A stretch of 64,000 bases of DNA from positions 186,001 through 250,000 of the forward strand of contig CAWHAL010000004.1 in the NCBI GenBank assembly GCA_963827315.1. Direction: 5' to 3'. The DNA is from CAVXEF01 sp963827315. GTDB taxonomy: Bacteria > Planctomycetota > Phycisphaerae > Sedimentisphaerales > Anaerobacaceae. The translations under genes were made by a program, and so were the position numbers. The notes beneath the pieces were generated by a model, which was not told the origin of the DNA, did no database searches, and worked only from the letters and a program-made list of their open reading frames with translations. Positions 1 through 8,349 of this stretch are shown in pieces (positions within the stretch are counted from its first letter, which is position 1; every line of letters begins with the position of its first letter).

Positions 1-1193
1 TTTCCGTGCTTTAAAATAGCCCTATCCAGGATATTCTTAAGGCCTGTCTGGTAAAAGCTATTGATATAGGCGAGTCTTAAAACATCATCATTCTCTTTTC
101 TTACGACATCACAGTGTCTTTCCAGAACGATTTTGTCTAAAGTAAGGGTCCCTGTTTTATCGGTGCAAAGCACATCCATAGCACCAAAGTTCTGGATAGA
201 ATTCAGGCGTTTTACTATGACTTGTTTCTTGGACATTGCTATAGCGCCTTTGGAAAGATTTATTGCCACCAGCATTGGGAGCATCTCAGGAGTAAGGCCT
301 ACGGCCACCGCCAAAGAAAAAAGAAGCGCTTCAATAAGGTTACCTTTTAGTAAAGCGTTTATGCCGAAGATAAAAGCTACCAAAAGAAACATAAGGCGAA
401 TCATAAGCCAGGTAAACCTGCGTATCCCTTTATCAAAACCGGTCTCTACCACTGTGGTGGCAAGCTTGCGAGAAAGTTCGCCAAACTGGGTAGCAATGCC
501 TGATTTTATAACCACACCCAAGCCCGTTCCGCTCACTACACTCGACCCCATAAAAGCAATGTTAGTCAACTCGGATATCGCTTTACTTTTAGAATGTATC
601 GGCTCGGCAATTTTTTCTATAGGAAATGATTCTCCGGTTAATGATGCCTGATTGATAAACAAATCTTTGCAGGATATTATGCGCAAATCCGCGGGTATCA
701 TGTCTCCGGCAAACAAATCTACAATGTCTCCAGGCACTATCTCTCTGATTTTTACTTCCTTCGCTCTGCCGTTACGATATACAGTTGAAGTGGCACGCAC
801 CATTTCACTGAGCTTCTCTGCTTCTTTGCCGGCACGATATTCCTGTATAAAAGAAAGAAACACACTCATAATCGCCATCAGTATAACTAATAACGCGCTG
901 ATTCTTTCGCCAAAGAAAAGGGAAAACCCAGCTATAATCAGAAGCACAATTACCAAGGGATTGGCAAACTTTGAAAGGATTTGGAAAAGGATAGTTCTTT
1001 TCTTTTTTCTGGCAGGTTCATTGTAGCCATATTCTTCGAGACGTTTTTGGGCTTCTGCTTCAGAAAGACCCTTAGCAGAAGTATTAAACTTCTCAAGGAC
1101 AACTTCCGCGGGAGCGCCCACATAATCAAAATCCAGTATTTGGGGTTTTTGACCGCATGGTACTCCGAATCTATTATTTTTCACTTCAAACAT
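1..1193 (-). CDS. mgtA: Mg2+-transporting P-type ATPase, MgtA type (N-terminal part, cut by window edge)
   Basis: Reading the minus strand from the ATG at 1193 gives an uninterrupted frame of 397 codons that runs off the left edge. It has the P-type ATPase actuator motif ASLTGES and the phosphorylation motif DVLCTDKTGTLT, with the catalytic Asp near residue 345. The membrane-helix motif LTPEMLPM just before it is typical of the MgtA/MgtB (type IIIB) magnesium importers, so Mg2+ uptake is the likely role in the inner membrane. The N-terminus carries the cation-ATPase N domain followed by two membrane helices. The nucleotide-binding and C-terminal transport parts lie outside the window. It is transcribed away from efp. 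Start support is modest, as only a weak purine stretch precedes it. Confidence 0.9.
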   Translation of the reverse strand, partial: MFEVKNNRFGVPCGQKPQILDFDYVGAPAEVVLEKFNTSAKGLSEAEAQKRLEEYGYNEPARKKKRTILFQILSKFANPLVIVLLIIAGFSLFFGERISALLVILMAIMSVFLSFIQEYRAGKEAEKLSEMVRATSTVYRNGRAKEVKIREIVPGDIVDLFAGDMIPADLRIISCKDLFINQASLTGESFPIEKIAEPIHSKSKAISELTNIAFMGSSVVSGTGLGVVIKSGIATQFGELSRKLATTVVETGFDKGIRRFTWLMIRLMFLLVAFIFGINALLKGNLIEALLFSLAVAVGLTPEMLPMLVAINLSKGAIAMSKKQVIVKRLNSIQNFGAMDVLCTDKTGTLTLDKIVLERHCDVVRKENDDVLRLAYINSFYQTGLKNILDRAILKHG

Positions 1194-1291
1194 AAAATTC
1201 TTTCATACCGGATATGTGGTGTATGTCTTCAGAAAAGAATGAGACGAAATTAAACCTGGATTAGGAGACAATTTCGGCTCCGGCTGCCCAT

Positions 1292-1319
1292 ATTTTACTG
1301 TTATACTTTTTGCTTTCAA
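1292..1319 (-). promoter_or_regulatory. Candidate sigma70 promoter for mgtA
   Basis: On the minus strand TTGAAA (1319-1314) is followed after 16 nt by TAAAAT (1297-1292). It would leave a leader of roughly 90 nt before the mgtA start at 1193. No Mg2+ sensor fold was recognised in that leader. Confidence 0.4.
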
Positions 1320-1389
1320 GGATAGTCTTTTTTTTTACGATTCGGGTTTTTGTATTTCATTTCTTCTTTCGTCTTTCGTTCTTGTTTCC

Positions 1390-1418
1390 TTGACATTTTA
1401 TCACGATTCTGCGATATT
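1390..1418 (+). promoter_or_regulatory. Candidate sigma70 promoter for efp-secA
   Basis: A perfect TTGACA (1390-1395) is followed by a 17-nt spacer and GATATT (1413-1418). It lies about 40 nt upstream of the efp start and points into the efp-secA pair. Confidence 0.5.
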
Positions 1419-1458
1419 TGTTTTTTGAATAGCTGAATATTAATGGTTGGAGAAAAGA

Positions 1459-2022
1459 ATGAAGGCATCGCAGATGCAAAAAGGGCAGGTCATTACCATC
1501 GATGGCAAGCTGTACACCATTCTTGACTATGAGCACATCCACCTCGGCGGAAGAGGCGGAGCGGTTTATCAGACAAAGTTAAAAAGCCTGGCCGACGGCT
1601 TAATTCAAAGTGTTCGTCTTCGCTCAGAAGAAAGGGTCGAAGAGGTAGAAATAGATAAGCGCACATACGAATATCTTTATTCGACAGGCCGGGAACATGT
1701 TCTGATGGATATGACAACCTATGAGCAGGTTACTCTCGATAACAATGTGTTCGGTGATGGGGCCAAGTACCTAAAGCCCAATACGCAGCTTGGTGTATCG
1801 ATATATAAGGGCAAACCTATTACCGTAAATCTGCCTGATACGGTGGACTTAGAGGTGAGGGATACTCCGCCGGAGGTAAAAAGGGCAACGGCGGCGGGTC
1901 AAAGTAAGCCCGCTACATTAGAGACTGGAATTGTTGTGCAGGTGCCGTCTTTTATTAAAACTGGGGACATAGTGCGTGTTGATACCCGCAGCGGCGAGTA
2001 TGTAACACGAGTGAAAGATTGA
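1459..2022 (+). CDS. efp: Translation elongation factor P
   Basis: EF-P binds between the P and E sites and speeds peptide-bond formation at polyproline stretches. The 187-residue product has the usual length, with the KOW-like N-terminal domain, the two OB folds, and the C-terminal signature around GDIVRVDTRSGEYV. The ATG at 1459 was chosen because GGAGAA lies just upstream; an in-frame TTG at 1447 would add four residues. With this start the tip of domain I reads GGRGGA, and the residue at the modified position is Arg32 rather than the lysine modified by EpmA. No earP-like rhamnosyltransferase is next to it. secA starts 4 nt after the stop, so the two are probably co-transcribed. Confidence 0.95.
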   Translation: MKASQMQKGQVITIDGKLYTILDYEHIHLGGRGGAVYQTKLKSLADGLIQSVRLRSEERVEEVEIDKRTYEYLYSTGREHVLMDMTTYEQVTLDNNVFGDGAKYLKPNTQLGVSIYKGKPITVNLPDTVDLEVRDTPPEVKRATAAGQSKPATLETGIVVQVPSFIKTGDIVRVDTRSGEYVTRVKD

Positions 2023-2026
2023 CTTT

Positions 2027-5000
2027 ATGCCGTTGGGCAAGATAGGCAAAATCCTTCTAAAAGTTTTCGGCTCACGAAATGAGCGATTGGTAAAGGCATA
2101 TTCTGTAATTGCTCAGCGGGCAGGGGAGTACGAGGAGCAGATAAAGAAGCTCGACGACGAGGCCTTGAAAGGGAAAACAGCACAGTTCAAGGCTTCGTTG
2201 AAGTCAGGGAGCAGGCCGGAGGACATTTTAGCCGAGGCGTTTGCGGTTGTCCGGGAAGCGGCGAGGCGAAATGTCAATATGCGACATTTCGACGTACAAC
2301 TTATCGGGGGCAATGTCCTCTACGATGGCAAGATAGCCGAGATGGCTACCGGCGAGGGCAAGACATTAGTGGCGACGCTGGCGGCATACCTTGTACATCT
2401 GACGGGGAGAAAGGTACACATAGTTACGGTCAACGACTACTTAGCCAAGCGTGACGCGGAATGGATGGGGCCGATTTATAAAGCGCTGGGATTGACGGTG
2501 GGGGCGATTCAGGCGGATATGGATACGAGCGGCGACGAGAGGAAAGGGCAGTACGGCTGCGATATAACATACGGGACAAACAATGAGTTCGGCTTTGATT
2601 ATCTTCGCGACAATATGAAACTGTCGCTCGAGCAGATGGTTCAGGGGCCGCTGGAATATGCGATTATTGACGAGGTAGACTCAATTCTCATCGATGAAGC
2701 AAGGACGCCATTGATTATTTCGGGGCCTGCATTTGATGATGTGAGCCGATATAAAAAAGCAGACGAGGTTGCGAAGAAACTAATCGGTCTTCAGGGCAAC
2801 TACGACCGCATCAAGCGACAAATTGATTCGGCTGAACTGGCGATAGCCAGTGCGCAGGGTGAGATATCGGAGGCCAAGAAAGACAAGGACGACAAACGAA
2901 TCGAAAAGGCCGAGAAGGTAATAGAGCAAAAACAGGCTGAGATTGAGAAGGCTCAGCAAAGGCTGGCGGAGATTACACAGTACTACGAGGTCGAATACGA
3001 CAAGAAATCAGTTCACTTAACTCACGAAGGAGTGGGGTCTGCACAGGATATAGCCGGTGTAGGCTCATTTTTCACCGGCTCAAATATGGAATGGCCTCAT
3101 CTTCTGGAGCAGAGCCTGCGTGCACACGTGGTATTCGAGAAGGAAAAAGACTACGTTGTTATGGACGGCAAGGTGATAATTGTGGACGAATTTACCGGCC
3201 GACTGATGCACGGCAGGCAGTGGTCCGACGGACTCCATCAGGCGGTCGAGGCGAAAGAGGCTGTTGCCATAAAAGAGGAAACCCAGACCCTTGCGACAAT
3301 TACACTGCAGAATTTCTTTAAGCTGTACGAGCAGATAGCGGGAATGACGGGCACGGCAGCGACCGAAGCCGATGAGTTTATGAATATCTATAAACTCGAT
3401 GTTGTCGTGATACCGACAAACGAGCCGTGCATCAGGGGTGATATAGATGATGTGATATATAAATCGATGCACGAGAAATTTAATGCGATAACGGAAGAGA
3501 TAAACGAAATCAGCTCGTCAGGCCGGCCGGTACTTGTCGGCACAATAAGCATAGAAAAAAGCGAGGCATTGTCGGCGGCACTTTCGAAGAGATTCGGTAT
3601 CGAACATGAAGTACTCAATGCCAAGCATCACGCCAGAGAAGCAGCGATTGTGGCCAAGGCGGGTCAGCAGCACAGCGGCCGAGACGAGCAAATGCGCGGC
3701 AATGTTACCATTTCGACAAATATGGCGGGCAGGGGCACTGATATCGTTTTGGGCCCCGGGGTGGCGGATCTCGGCGGTCTGCATGTGCTGGGCACGGAGC
3801 GTCACGAGGCGAGAAGAATCGACAATCAGCTCCGTGGTCGGTGCGGCCGACAAGGGGATGCGGGCTCGAGCCAGTTCTTCCTGAGCTTCGACGATGAGCT
3901 GATGCAGCTTTTCGGCGGCGAAAGGATACCGAAACTGCTGAGCCTTGTCGGATGGAAGGAGAATGAACCGATTTTCCATCCGAGGATAAGCAAGCAGATT
4001 GCGAAAGTACAAAAGAAGGTCGAAGAGCGGAACTTTGAGATACGCAAAAGCCTGCTCGAATATGATGAGGTGATGGACTATCAGCGTAAGATTTTTTACT
4101 CGCGCAGACGTGAAATTCTGGCTGGGAAAAAGTTAAAAGAGCTTATCGAAGGAATGATAGATTCCGCGATTGCGAAGAATTGTAAGACAATTCTCAGCGT
4201 GGATTATCCTGTCAGGTGCATAGTTGAGTGGTCGCGGGTGAATTTTGGTGTTGATTTGAGGCCGGCCGATATCGCAGACAGCAGCGTGGGTGAGATTGAG
4301 GAATTAATCAAGAGCCGGTCGAAGGACAACGTTGCGAATGAAATATCTCTTACAATCGGGGAATACCTGGAAGATTATTCGGACCCGCAAAGCTGGGATG
4401 TAAATGGATTATCCAAGTGGGCGATGAGCGCATTTCGGGTCAGTTTAAGCCCCGGCAAAATCGGGCAGCAGCAGCCGGAGGAAATCGAAAAGCAATTGAT
4501 TTCGGCGTCGGCTGAACAAGTCGACAAAAAGGATTGTTCACAACTGGCTGAATTTCTAAAGGCTGATTTTGCTCTGCGGACATTTGTCGAATGGGCGCGA
4601 GCCAAGTTTGACATAAAACTGGAAACAAGTGAGTTAGCCGACTTAAACGCTGAACAAATCGGCAGGCTCGTTCGCGACAGGGCCGCAGCCAAGTACAAAC
4701 AAAGGGAGATAGAATATCCTGTTGAATTTGCGATGAATATGGTTTACGGGCCGCAGGGGCCTAATGTGTACGCATTTGAGGCACTGGCGGAGTGGGCGAA
4801 GAAGAAATATAACGCTGGAATTTCGGCTGAGCAGATAGCAAATACCAAGCCGAGCAACCTTCGTAAGCAACTGCTCGAATTAAGCGAGAGTTTCAATAAC
4901 GGCCAGTTGGAGCGGGAGCTCGACGACAGAATCGGCCGATTGGATACCGCAGAGCTGGTCAGATGGGCCAATGAAAGATTCGGGGCCTCTCTGAACGAAA

Positions 5001-5515
5001 GCGAAGTCGGGCAGGGTGCTGAATGCAAGGAAAAGCTCTGTGAAGCAGGACGCGAGTTTCTGCGCAAGGAGCTGAGCGATCTTGAGAAATACGTTCTGCT
5101 GCAGGTTTATGACAGCACCTGGAAGGACCATCTTTATTCGATGGACCATTTGAAAGACAGCATCTGGACGCGGTCCCTCGCGGAGAAGGACCCGAAAGTC
5201 GAATATAAGCGTGAAGGCTTCAGGATGTTCAGTGAGGCACTTGAAACAATCGAGGACCGTGTTACAGATATCATCTTCAGGGTTCACTTAGAGGCTGGTG
5301 CGAGGGCCAGAAGCATCTGGCGGGTGAGCCAGGCAGCGCACGACGAGGTAGGTCAGTTCGCGATGGCGGAGCGCCAAAGAGCGGCGGCGCAGGCACCACA
5401 GGGCGAGGTGAAGGTAAAGCAAATAAAACTGGAGCAGCCCAAGGTCGGCCGAAATGACCCCTGTCCGTGCGGCAGCGGGAAAAAGTATAAGAAATGCTGC
5501 GGGGCAAAGGGGTAA
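2027..5515 (+). CDS. secA: Preprotein translocase ATPase SecA, enlarged form
   Basis: SecA is the ATP-driven motor that pushes preproteins through SecYEG. The product is 1162 residues, against about 830-900 in most bacteria. Visible parts are the Walker A motif MATGEGKT (106-113), the DEVDSILIDEA motif (215-225), the NBD2 block with GRGTDIVLG and the QLRGRCGRQGD arginine finger (568-612), and the C-terminal zinc/SecB-binding motif CPCGSGKKYKKCC. Two regions account for the extra length: a charged coiled coil in the variable subdomain (about 245-320), and a region at about 722-1015 where a W-containing unit recurs five times. The frame is open and complete, and it follows efp by 4 nt. Confidence 0.96.
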   Translation: MPLGKIGKILLKVFGSRNERLVKAYSVIAQRAGEYEEQIKKLDDEALKGKTAQFKASLKSGSRPEDILAEAFAVVREAARRNVNMRHFDVQLIGGNVLYDGKIAEMATGEGKTLVATLAAYLVHLTGRKVHIVTVNDYLAKRDAEWMGPIYKALGLTVGAIQADMDTSGDERKGQYGCDITYGTNNEFGFDYLRDNMKLSLEQMVQGPLEYAIIDEVDSILIDEARTPLIISGPAFDDVSRYKKADEVAKKLIGLQGNYDRIKRQIDSAELAIASAQGEISEAKKDKDDKRIEKAEKVIEQKQAEIEKAQQRLAEITQYYEVEYDKKSVHLTHEGVGSAQDIAGVGSFFTGSNMEWPHLLEQSLRAHVVFEKEKDYVVMDGKVIIVDEFTGRLMHGRQWSDGLHQAVEAKEAVAIKEETQTLATITLQNFFKLYEQIAGMTGTAATEADEFMNIYKLDVVVIPTNEPCIRGDIDDVIYKSMHEKFNAITEEINEISSSGRPVLVGTISIEKSEALSAALSKRFGIEHEVLNAKHHAREAAIVAKAGQQHSGRDEQMRGNVTISTNMAGRGTDIVLGPGVADLGGLHVLGTERHEARRIDNQLRGRCGRQGDAGSSQFFLSFDDELMQLFGGERIPKLLSLVGWKENEPIFHPRISKQIAKVQKKVEERNFEIRKSLLEYDEVMDYQRKIFYSRRREILAGKKLKELIEGMIDSAIAKNCKTILSVDYPVRCIVEWSRVNFGVDLRPADIADSSVGEIEELIKSRSKDNVANEISLTIGEYLEDYSDPQSWDVNGLSKWAMSAFRVSLSPGKIGQQQPEEIEKQLISASAEQVDKKDCSQLAEFLKADFALRTFVEWARAKFDIKLETSELADLNAEQIGRLVRDRAAAKYKQREIEYPVEFAMNMVYGPQGPNVYAFEALAEWAKKKYNAGISAEQIANTKPSNLRKQLLELSESFNNGQLERELDDRIGRLDTAELVRWANERFGASLNESEVGQGAECKEKLCEAGREFLRKELSDLEKYVLLQVYDSTWKDHLYSMDHLKDSIWTRSLAEKDPKVEYKREGFRMFSEALETIEDRVTDIIFRVHLEAGARARSIWRVSQAAHDEVGQFAMAERQRAAAQAPQGEVKVKQIKLEQPKVGRNDPCPCGSGKKYKKCCGAKG
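4190..5070 (+). repeat. Five diverged repeats within SecA (helical wing-like units)
   Basis: The unit has the pattern [LIF]-x2-W-[AS]-x4-[FY] followed by a Leu/Ile-rich helix. The key tryptophans are W735, W798, W856, W923 and W980, spaced 63, 58, 67 and 57 residues apart. The copies are diverged at the DNA level, so this is an old internal duplication. Confidence 0.75.
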
Positions 5516-5520
5516 TATTA

Positions 5521-5610
5521 GGGGGTAGGGGATTTCGATTTACGATTTGCGATTTACGATTTGCGATTCCGCCATACGGACGGCGGACAAGCCCGCCAAA
5601 GGCGGATAAA
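5521..5610. repeat. Low-complexity intergenic element with 14-bp tandem repeat
   Basis: GATTTACGATTTGC occurs twice in tandem (5537-5550 and 5551-5564). It is preceded by a TTAGGGGGTAGGGGAT block and followed by GC-rich inverted segments around 5571-5605. The block resembles, in reverse complement, sequence at 47561-47585 and 50182-50219. Confidence 0.6.
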
Positions 5611-5617
5611 TTTCGAT

Positions 5618-5815
5618 TTATGATTTTCGGAGCCATCTGAATCGAAAGACGTTGCGAATCCGCTCGGTGAACCGAATTCCCAGTCGCTGGGTGCTTGTTT
5701 TGAATTCAGCCTGCCGCAGATTTTCAGAGGTGGGTTTGGCGGAGGATTTGGTGAAGGACAGAAAAAGCGCTGCGAGTCGGCCAAGAAACGAATGTTTTTT
5801 TGGATAGGGGGGCAT
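5618..5815 (-). CDS. Small basic protein of unknown function (65 aa)
   Basis: The ATG at 5815 lies 6 nt after the TAA that ends the frameshifted gene upstream (5822-5824), which suggests translational coupling and is the main argument that it is real. The product is basic, with a C-terminal segment rich in Arg and Phe (RIRNVFRFRWLRKS). It has no signal peptide and no recognised domain. There is no clear Shine-Dalgarno site of its own. It could still be a chance ORF. Confidence 0.4.
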   Translation of the reverse strand: MPPYPKKHSFLGRLAALFLSFTKSSAKPTSENLRQAEFKTSTQRLGIRFTERIRNVFRFRWLRKS

Positions 5816-5821
5816 TTTCTG

Positions 5822-6402
5822 TTACCGCTGGACGGCGAGTTTTAGGTTTGCCAATAGTTCGCTGCCGCTGCGACTTTGATATTCGGATTTGCCGAATAGC
5901 TGGTGTCTATCTAAAATCTGCGGCTTGTAATCATAATATCTCTGTACCGCTTCTGAGCCGGCTTCTGCGGCGCCGGTTGTTTTGTAGTTGCCATCCAGAA
6001 GCCAATCGCTAATTTCCTCATCATACTCAGCTGGGTAAATCAGGGCGGTGACGAATTTTTCTTCGGTGTATTTTGCCAGGTGCAGCTTGGCGCGGCAGGG
6101 GGCGCGGTTTTGACAGCTAAATTAACCAGGCCTTTGAAATCCCGTCTGGCGGTTTCGCGGGCCCTCGAATAGAAGAACATTCCTGCTTCGAGCTGGAAAA
6201 TTTCTGCTCGCACACCTTTTAGTTCAAGTTTGCCATCGGGATATGCTTTGTGTATCTTGTAGGCTTTGCAGTTTTTGTATTTCTCACTGTCGAAAAGCTC
6301 AGCGACTTCCTCAGCTGTAAAGCCGACGCCGCAGTGGTCGCCGAAGTCAAAGATATACAAGCCGACATACTTTTCACTATTTTTAAGTTCCGGCAGTTTC
6401 AT
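5822..6402 (-). pseudogene. Unknown protein gene interrupted by a frameshift
   Basis: From the ATG at 6402 the frame reads an acidic, protein-like sequence (MKLPELKNSEKYVGLYIFDF...) for about 105 codons and then turns into a Pro/Ser-rich tail ending near 6040. In the next frame, coding resumes as KLHLAKYTEEKFVTALIYPA and continues to a TAA at 5822-5824. The switch falls at a run of five G (6098-6102). One extra base there would join the halves into a product of about 193 residues. This is either a true frameshift mutation or a homopolymer sequencing error. I do not recognise the family. It lies downstream of the antiporter gene on the same strand. Confidence 0.6.
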
Positions 6403-6499
6403 AGTTTTATTTTAACCGCAGTTTGGTGAGTTTGCACGGATTTTTTGCTATGGAGTTTAGAGTTACTGTACTGAATGTGGCCGGCGTTTACTTGCGATA

Positions 6500-8197
6500 T
6501 TAGACGTTCATTGCGGCCATTTTGTCGGCCTGCTCGTGTTTCTTGAGGACCTCGGCACTGAGTTTGCGATTTACCGTCCGAAGGTCGAGGATGCCGACAA
6601 GGGTATCGTCTTTGCCAGAGACGACAGAGATACATTCGAGGTCGTTATCTTTCATTTTTTCGATTGCCACCGACAGAAGCGTATCACTGTTGACCTTTTC
6701 TATAACCGGCCTGATGACATCACAAGCCAAAAGCCAGTCGGCAATACTTTGAGCTGCGAAGATTTCCTTGATTGCCGGGATAGTTATGATTCCTATCAAT
6801 TTGTTGCGGTCGTCAACGACGGGATAATAGAGACTATCTGTTCTGCTAAAGATGTTGAGGACTTCATCAATTGTTGTGTCTTCTTTTATTGTAGCAGGCT
6901 GCGATTCCATAACTTCCTTTACAGTATACTGCCGGATGAGGTCGTCTTCGGTGACATCGAGGCCGGCTTCGCCTGCTTTTTTAATGCTTATTTTGACGAG
7001 TATCGGTCCAAAAAGCTGGAAGGCAAACAGACCAGCAATTACAGTTGCAAACATCACATCTCTTACGTGGCCGGTGAACTTTGTGCAGGCCATAACCAGT
7101 AGAGCGATAGCGACCGTTCCCTGCTGATAGAGGCAAAAGCCGAGATATTTTCTGATGTTCTTTACGGCCCCTGAATAGACCGCACCCCAGTAAGAGCCGA
7201 GCGCTTTGCCAGCAACTGTACCGATGATGTAAGCAGCCATAACAAGCATTACGCCGGTGGTAACGCCGGAAAGATTCAGTCTGGCGCCAATCATAACAAA
7301 AAACAGGACATAGACCGGCGGTGCAAAGGCCTGGACAAGTTCAAAACTTGCGGCGCTTTTTCGCGGCGCAACGTTGACGAGGGTGGTTCCGAAAGCCATC
7401 GATGCGAGGATGACATCGAGCTTTAAATTCATTGCAAGACCGACTGTGGCAATGATTGTGCCGACGGCAAAGATGAGGGTCATTTCCCTGTCACTGATTC
7501 TGCCTATAATCCACCGCAGCAGCAGCCCCATAAGTACGCCCATAACAAGAGAGCCAAAGATTTCATACGACGCACCGAGTACCATAGCTGTAAATTCGCC
7601 TTGGCCATGCCGGCCTGTCAGTATACCGGCGACACCGACGCTGGTTATGTACAGTATCATCGCGAGGGCGTCATCGAGCGCTACAATGGTAATGAGCATT
7701 GTTGTAAGCGGTCCGCGGCTTTTATATTCCCACAGCACATTGCAAGTGGCGGCGGGGTCGGTAGCTGAACATATCGCACCAAAGACGACGCCGGCAGCCA
7801 GCGCGATGTGCCAGTCGAAGAAGACGAGCATCGCCAGAAAACACAAAACTCCTGCAAATACATAGGCTGCTACGCCTTCAAAGAGCAGGATGTAAAAGAC
7901 CTGCATGCCGTACTTGACGAATATGTCTTTTTTTAGTTCACCACCTATTACAAAGCCGATTATGCCCAGGGCGAAAAGGCTGAAGGGTTCTGAAACTTGT
8001 GTAAAATCCGCTGGAATCAATTTCAGTACCGGCCCGAGGAGGATTCCGATGGCGACGTAGCCGATTACCTGTGGTATGCGAAGTTTGCGGAAGATTTTTC
8101 CGCCGCTTACGCCGGCAAATACTGCTAAGCCGATAATCAGCACAGCGTTTAAGTGGTGAACGTCCAGCTTTGTGAAATTTTCAAGAAACTCAAACAT
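6500..8197 (-). CDS. Kef/CPA2-type monovalent cation:proton antiporter with C-terminal CBS pair
   Basis: The 565-residue product starts with about a dozen hydrophobic helices. They carry the CPA-family pattern, including ATDPAAT and the GYVAIGILLGP helix, as in Na+/H+ and K+/H+ exchangers of the inner membrane. After the membrane part, about residues 430-545 form two CBS domains (from VKEVMESQPATI and from CDVIRPVIEKV). Such domains often bind adenine nucleotides and would make exchange respond to energy state. Unlike KefB/KefC there is no RCK/TrkA-N domain, so the transported ion cannot be named from sequence. AGGA lies 9 nt before the ATG. Confidence 0.85.
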   Translation of the reverse strand: MFEFLENFTKLDVHHLNAVLIIGLAVFAGVSGGKIFRKLRIPQVIGYVAIGILLGPVLKLIPADFTQVSEPFSLFALGIIGFVIGGELKKDIFVKYGMQVFYILLFEGVAAYVFAGVLCFLAMLVFFDWHIALAAGVVFGAICSATDPAATCNVLWEYKSRGPLTTMLITIVALDDALAMILYITSVGVAGILTGRHGQGEFTAMVLGASYEIFGSLVMGVLMGLLLRWIIGRISDREMTLIFAVGTIIATVGLAMNLKLDVILASMAFGTTLVNVAPRKSAASFELVQAFAPPVYVLFFVMIGARLNLSGVTTGVMLVMAAYIIGTVAGKALGSYWGAVYSGAVKNIRKYLGFCLYQQGTVAIALLVMACTKFTGHVRDVMFATVIAGLFAFQLFGPILVKISIKKAGEAGLDVTEDDLIRQYTVKEVMESQPATIKEDTTIDEVLNIFSRTDSLYYPVVDDRNKLIGIITIPAIKEIFAAQSIADWLLACDVIRPVIEKVNSDTLLSVAIEKMKDNDLECISVVSGKDDTLVGILDLRTVNRKLSAEVLKKHEQADKMAAMNV

Positions 8198-8349
8198 TGT
8201 ATCCGTCCTAAAGGTTATTCGGCAAGGAAAGTTGAACCAGACTTAAGATAAACATTTTTAACTATCTGCCGGACTTATGCAAGATAAAAACGGCTTATGC
8301 GAGTTCTGATTTCTCGCCATAGAGTTCGCAGAAGGCATTTACTGAGCTT

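Noticed and set aside
133..1253. Plus-strand ORFs over the left edge
   Set aside because: They lie opposite the clear P-type ATPase frame with DKTGT on the minus strand and have no family features.
1194..1291. Possible Mg2+-responsive leader of mgtA
   Set aside because: No M-box or Pro-rich leader peptide could be recognised, so only the promoter is listed.
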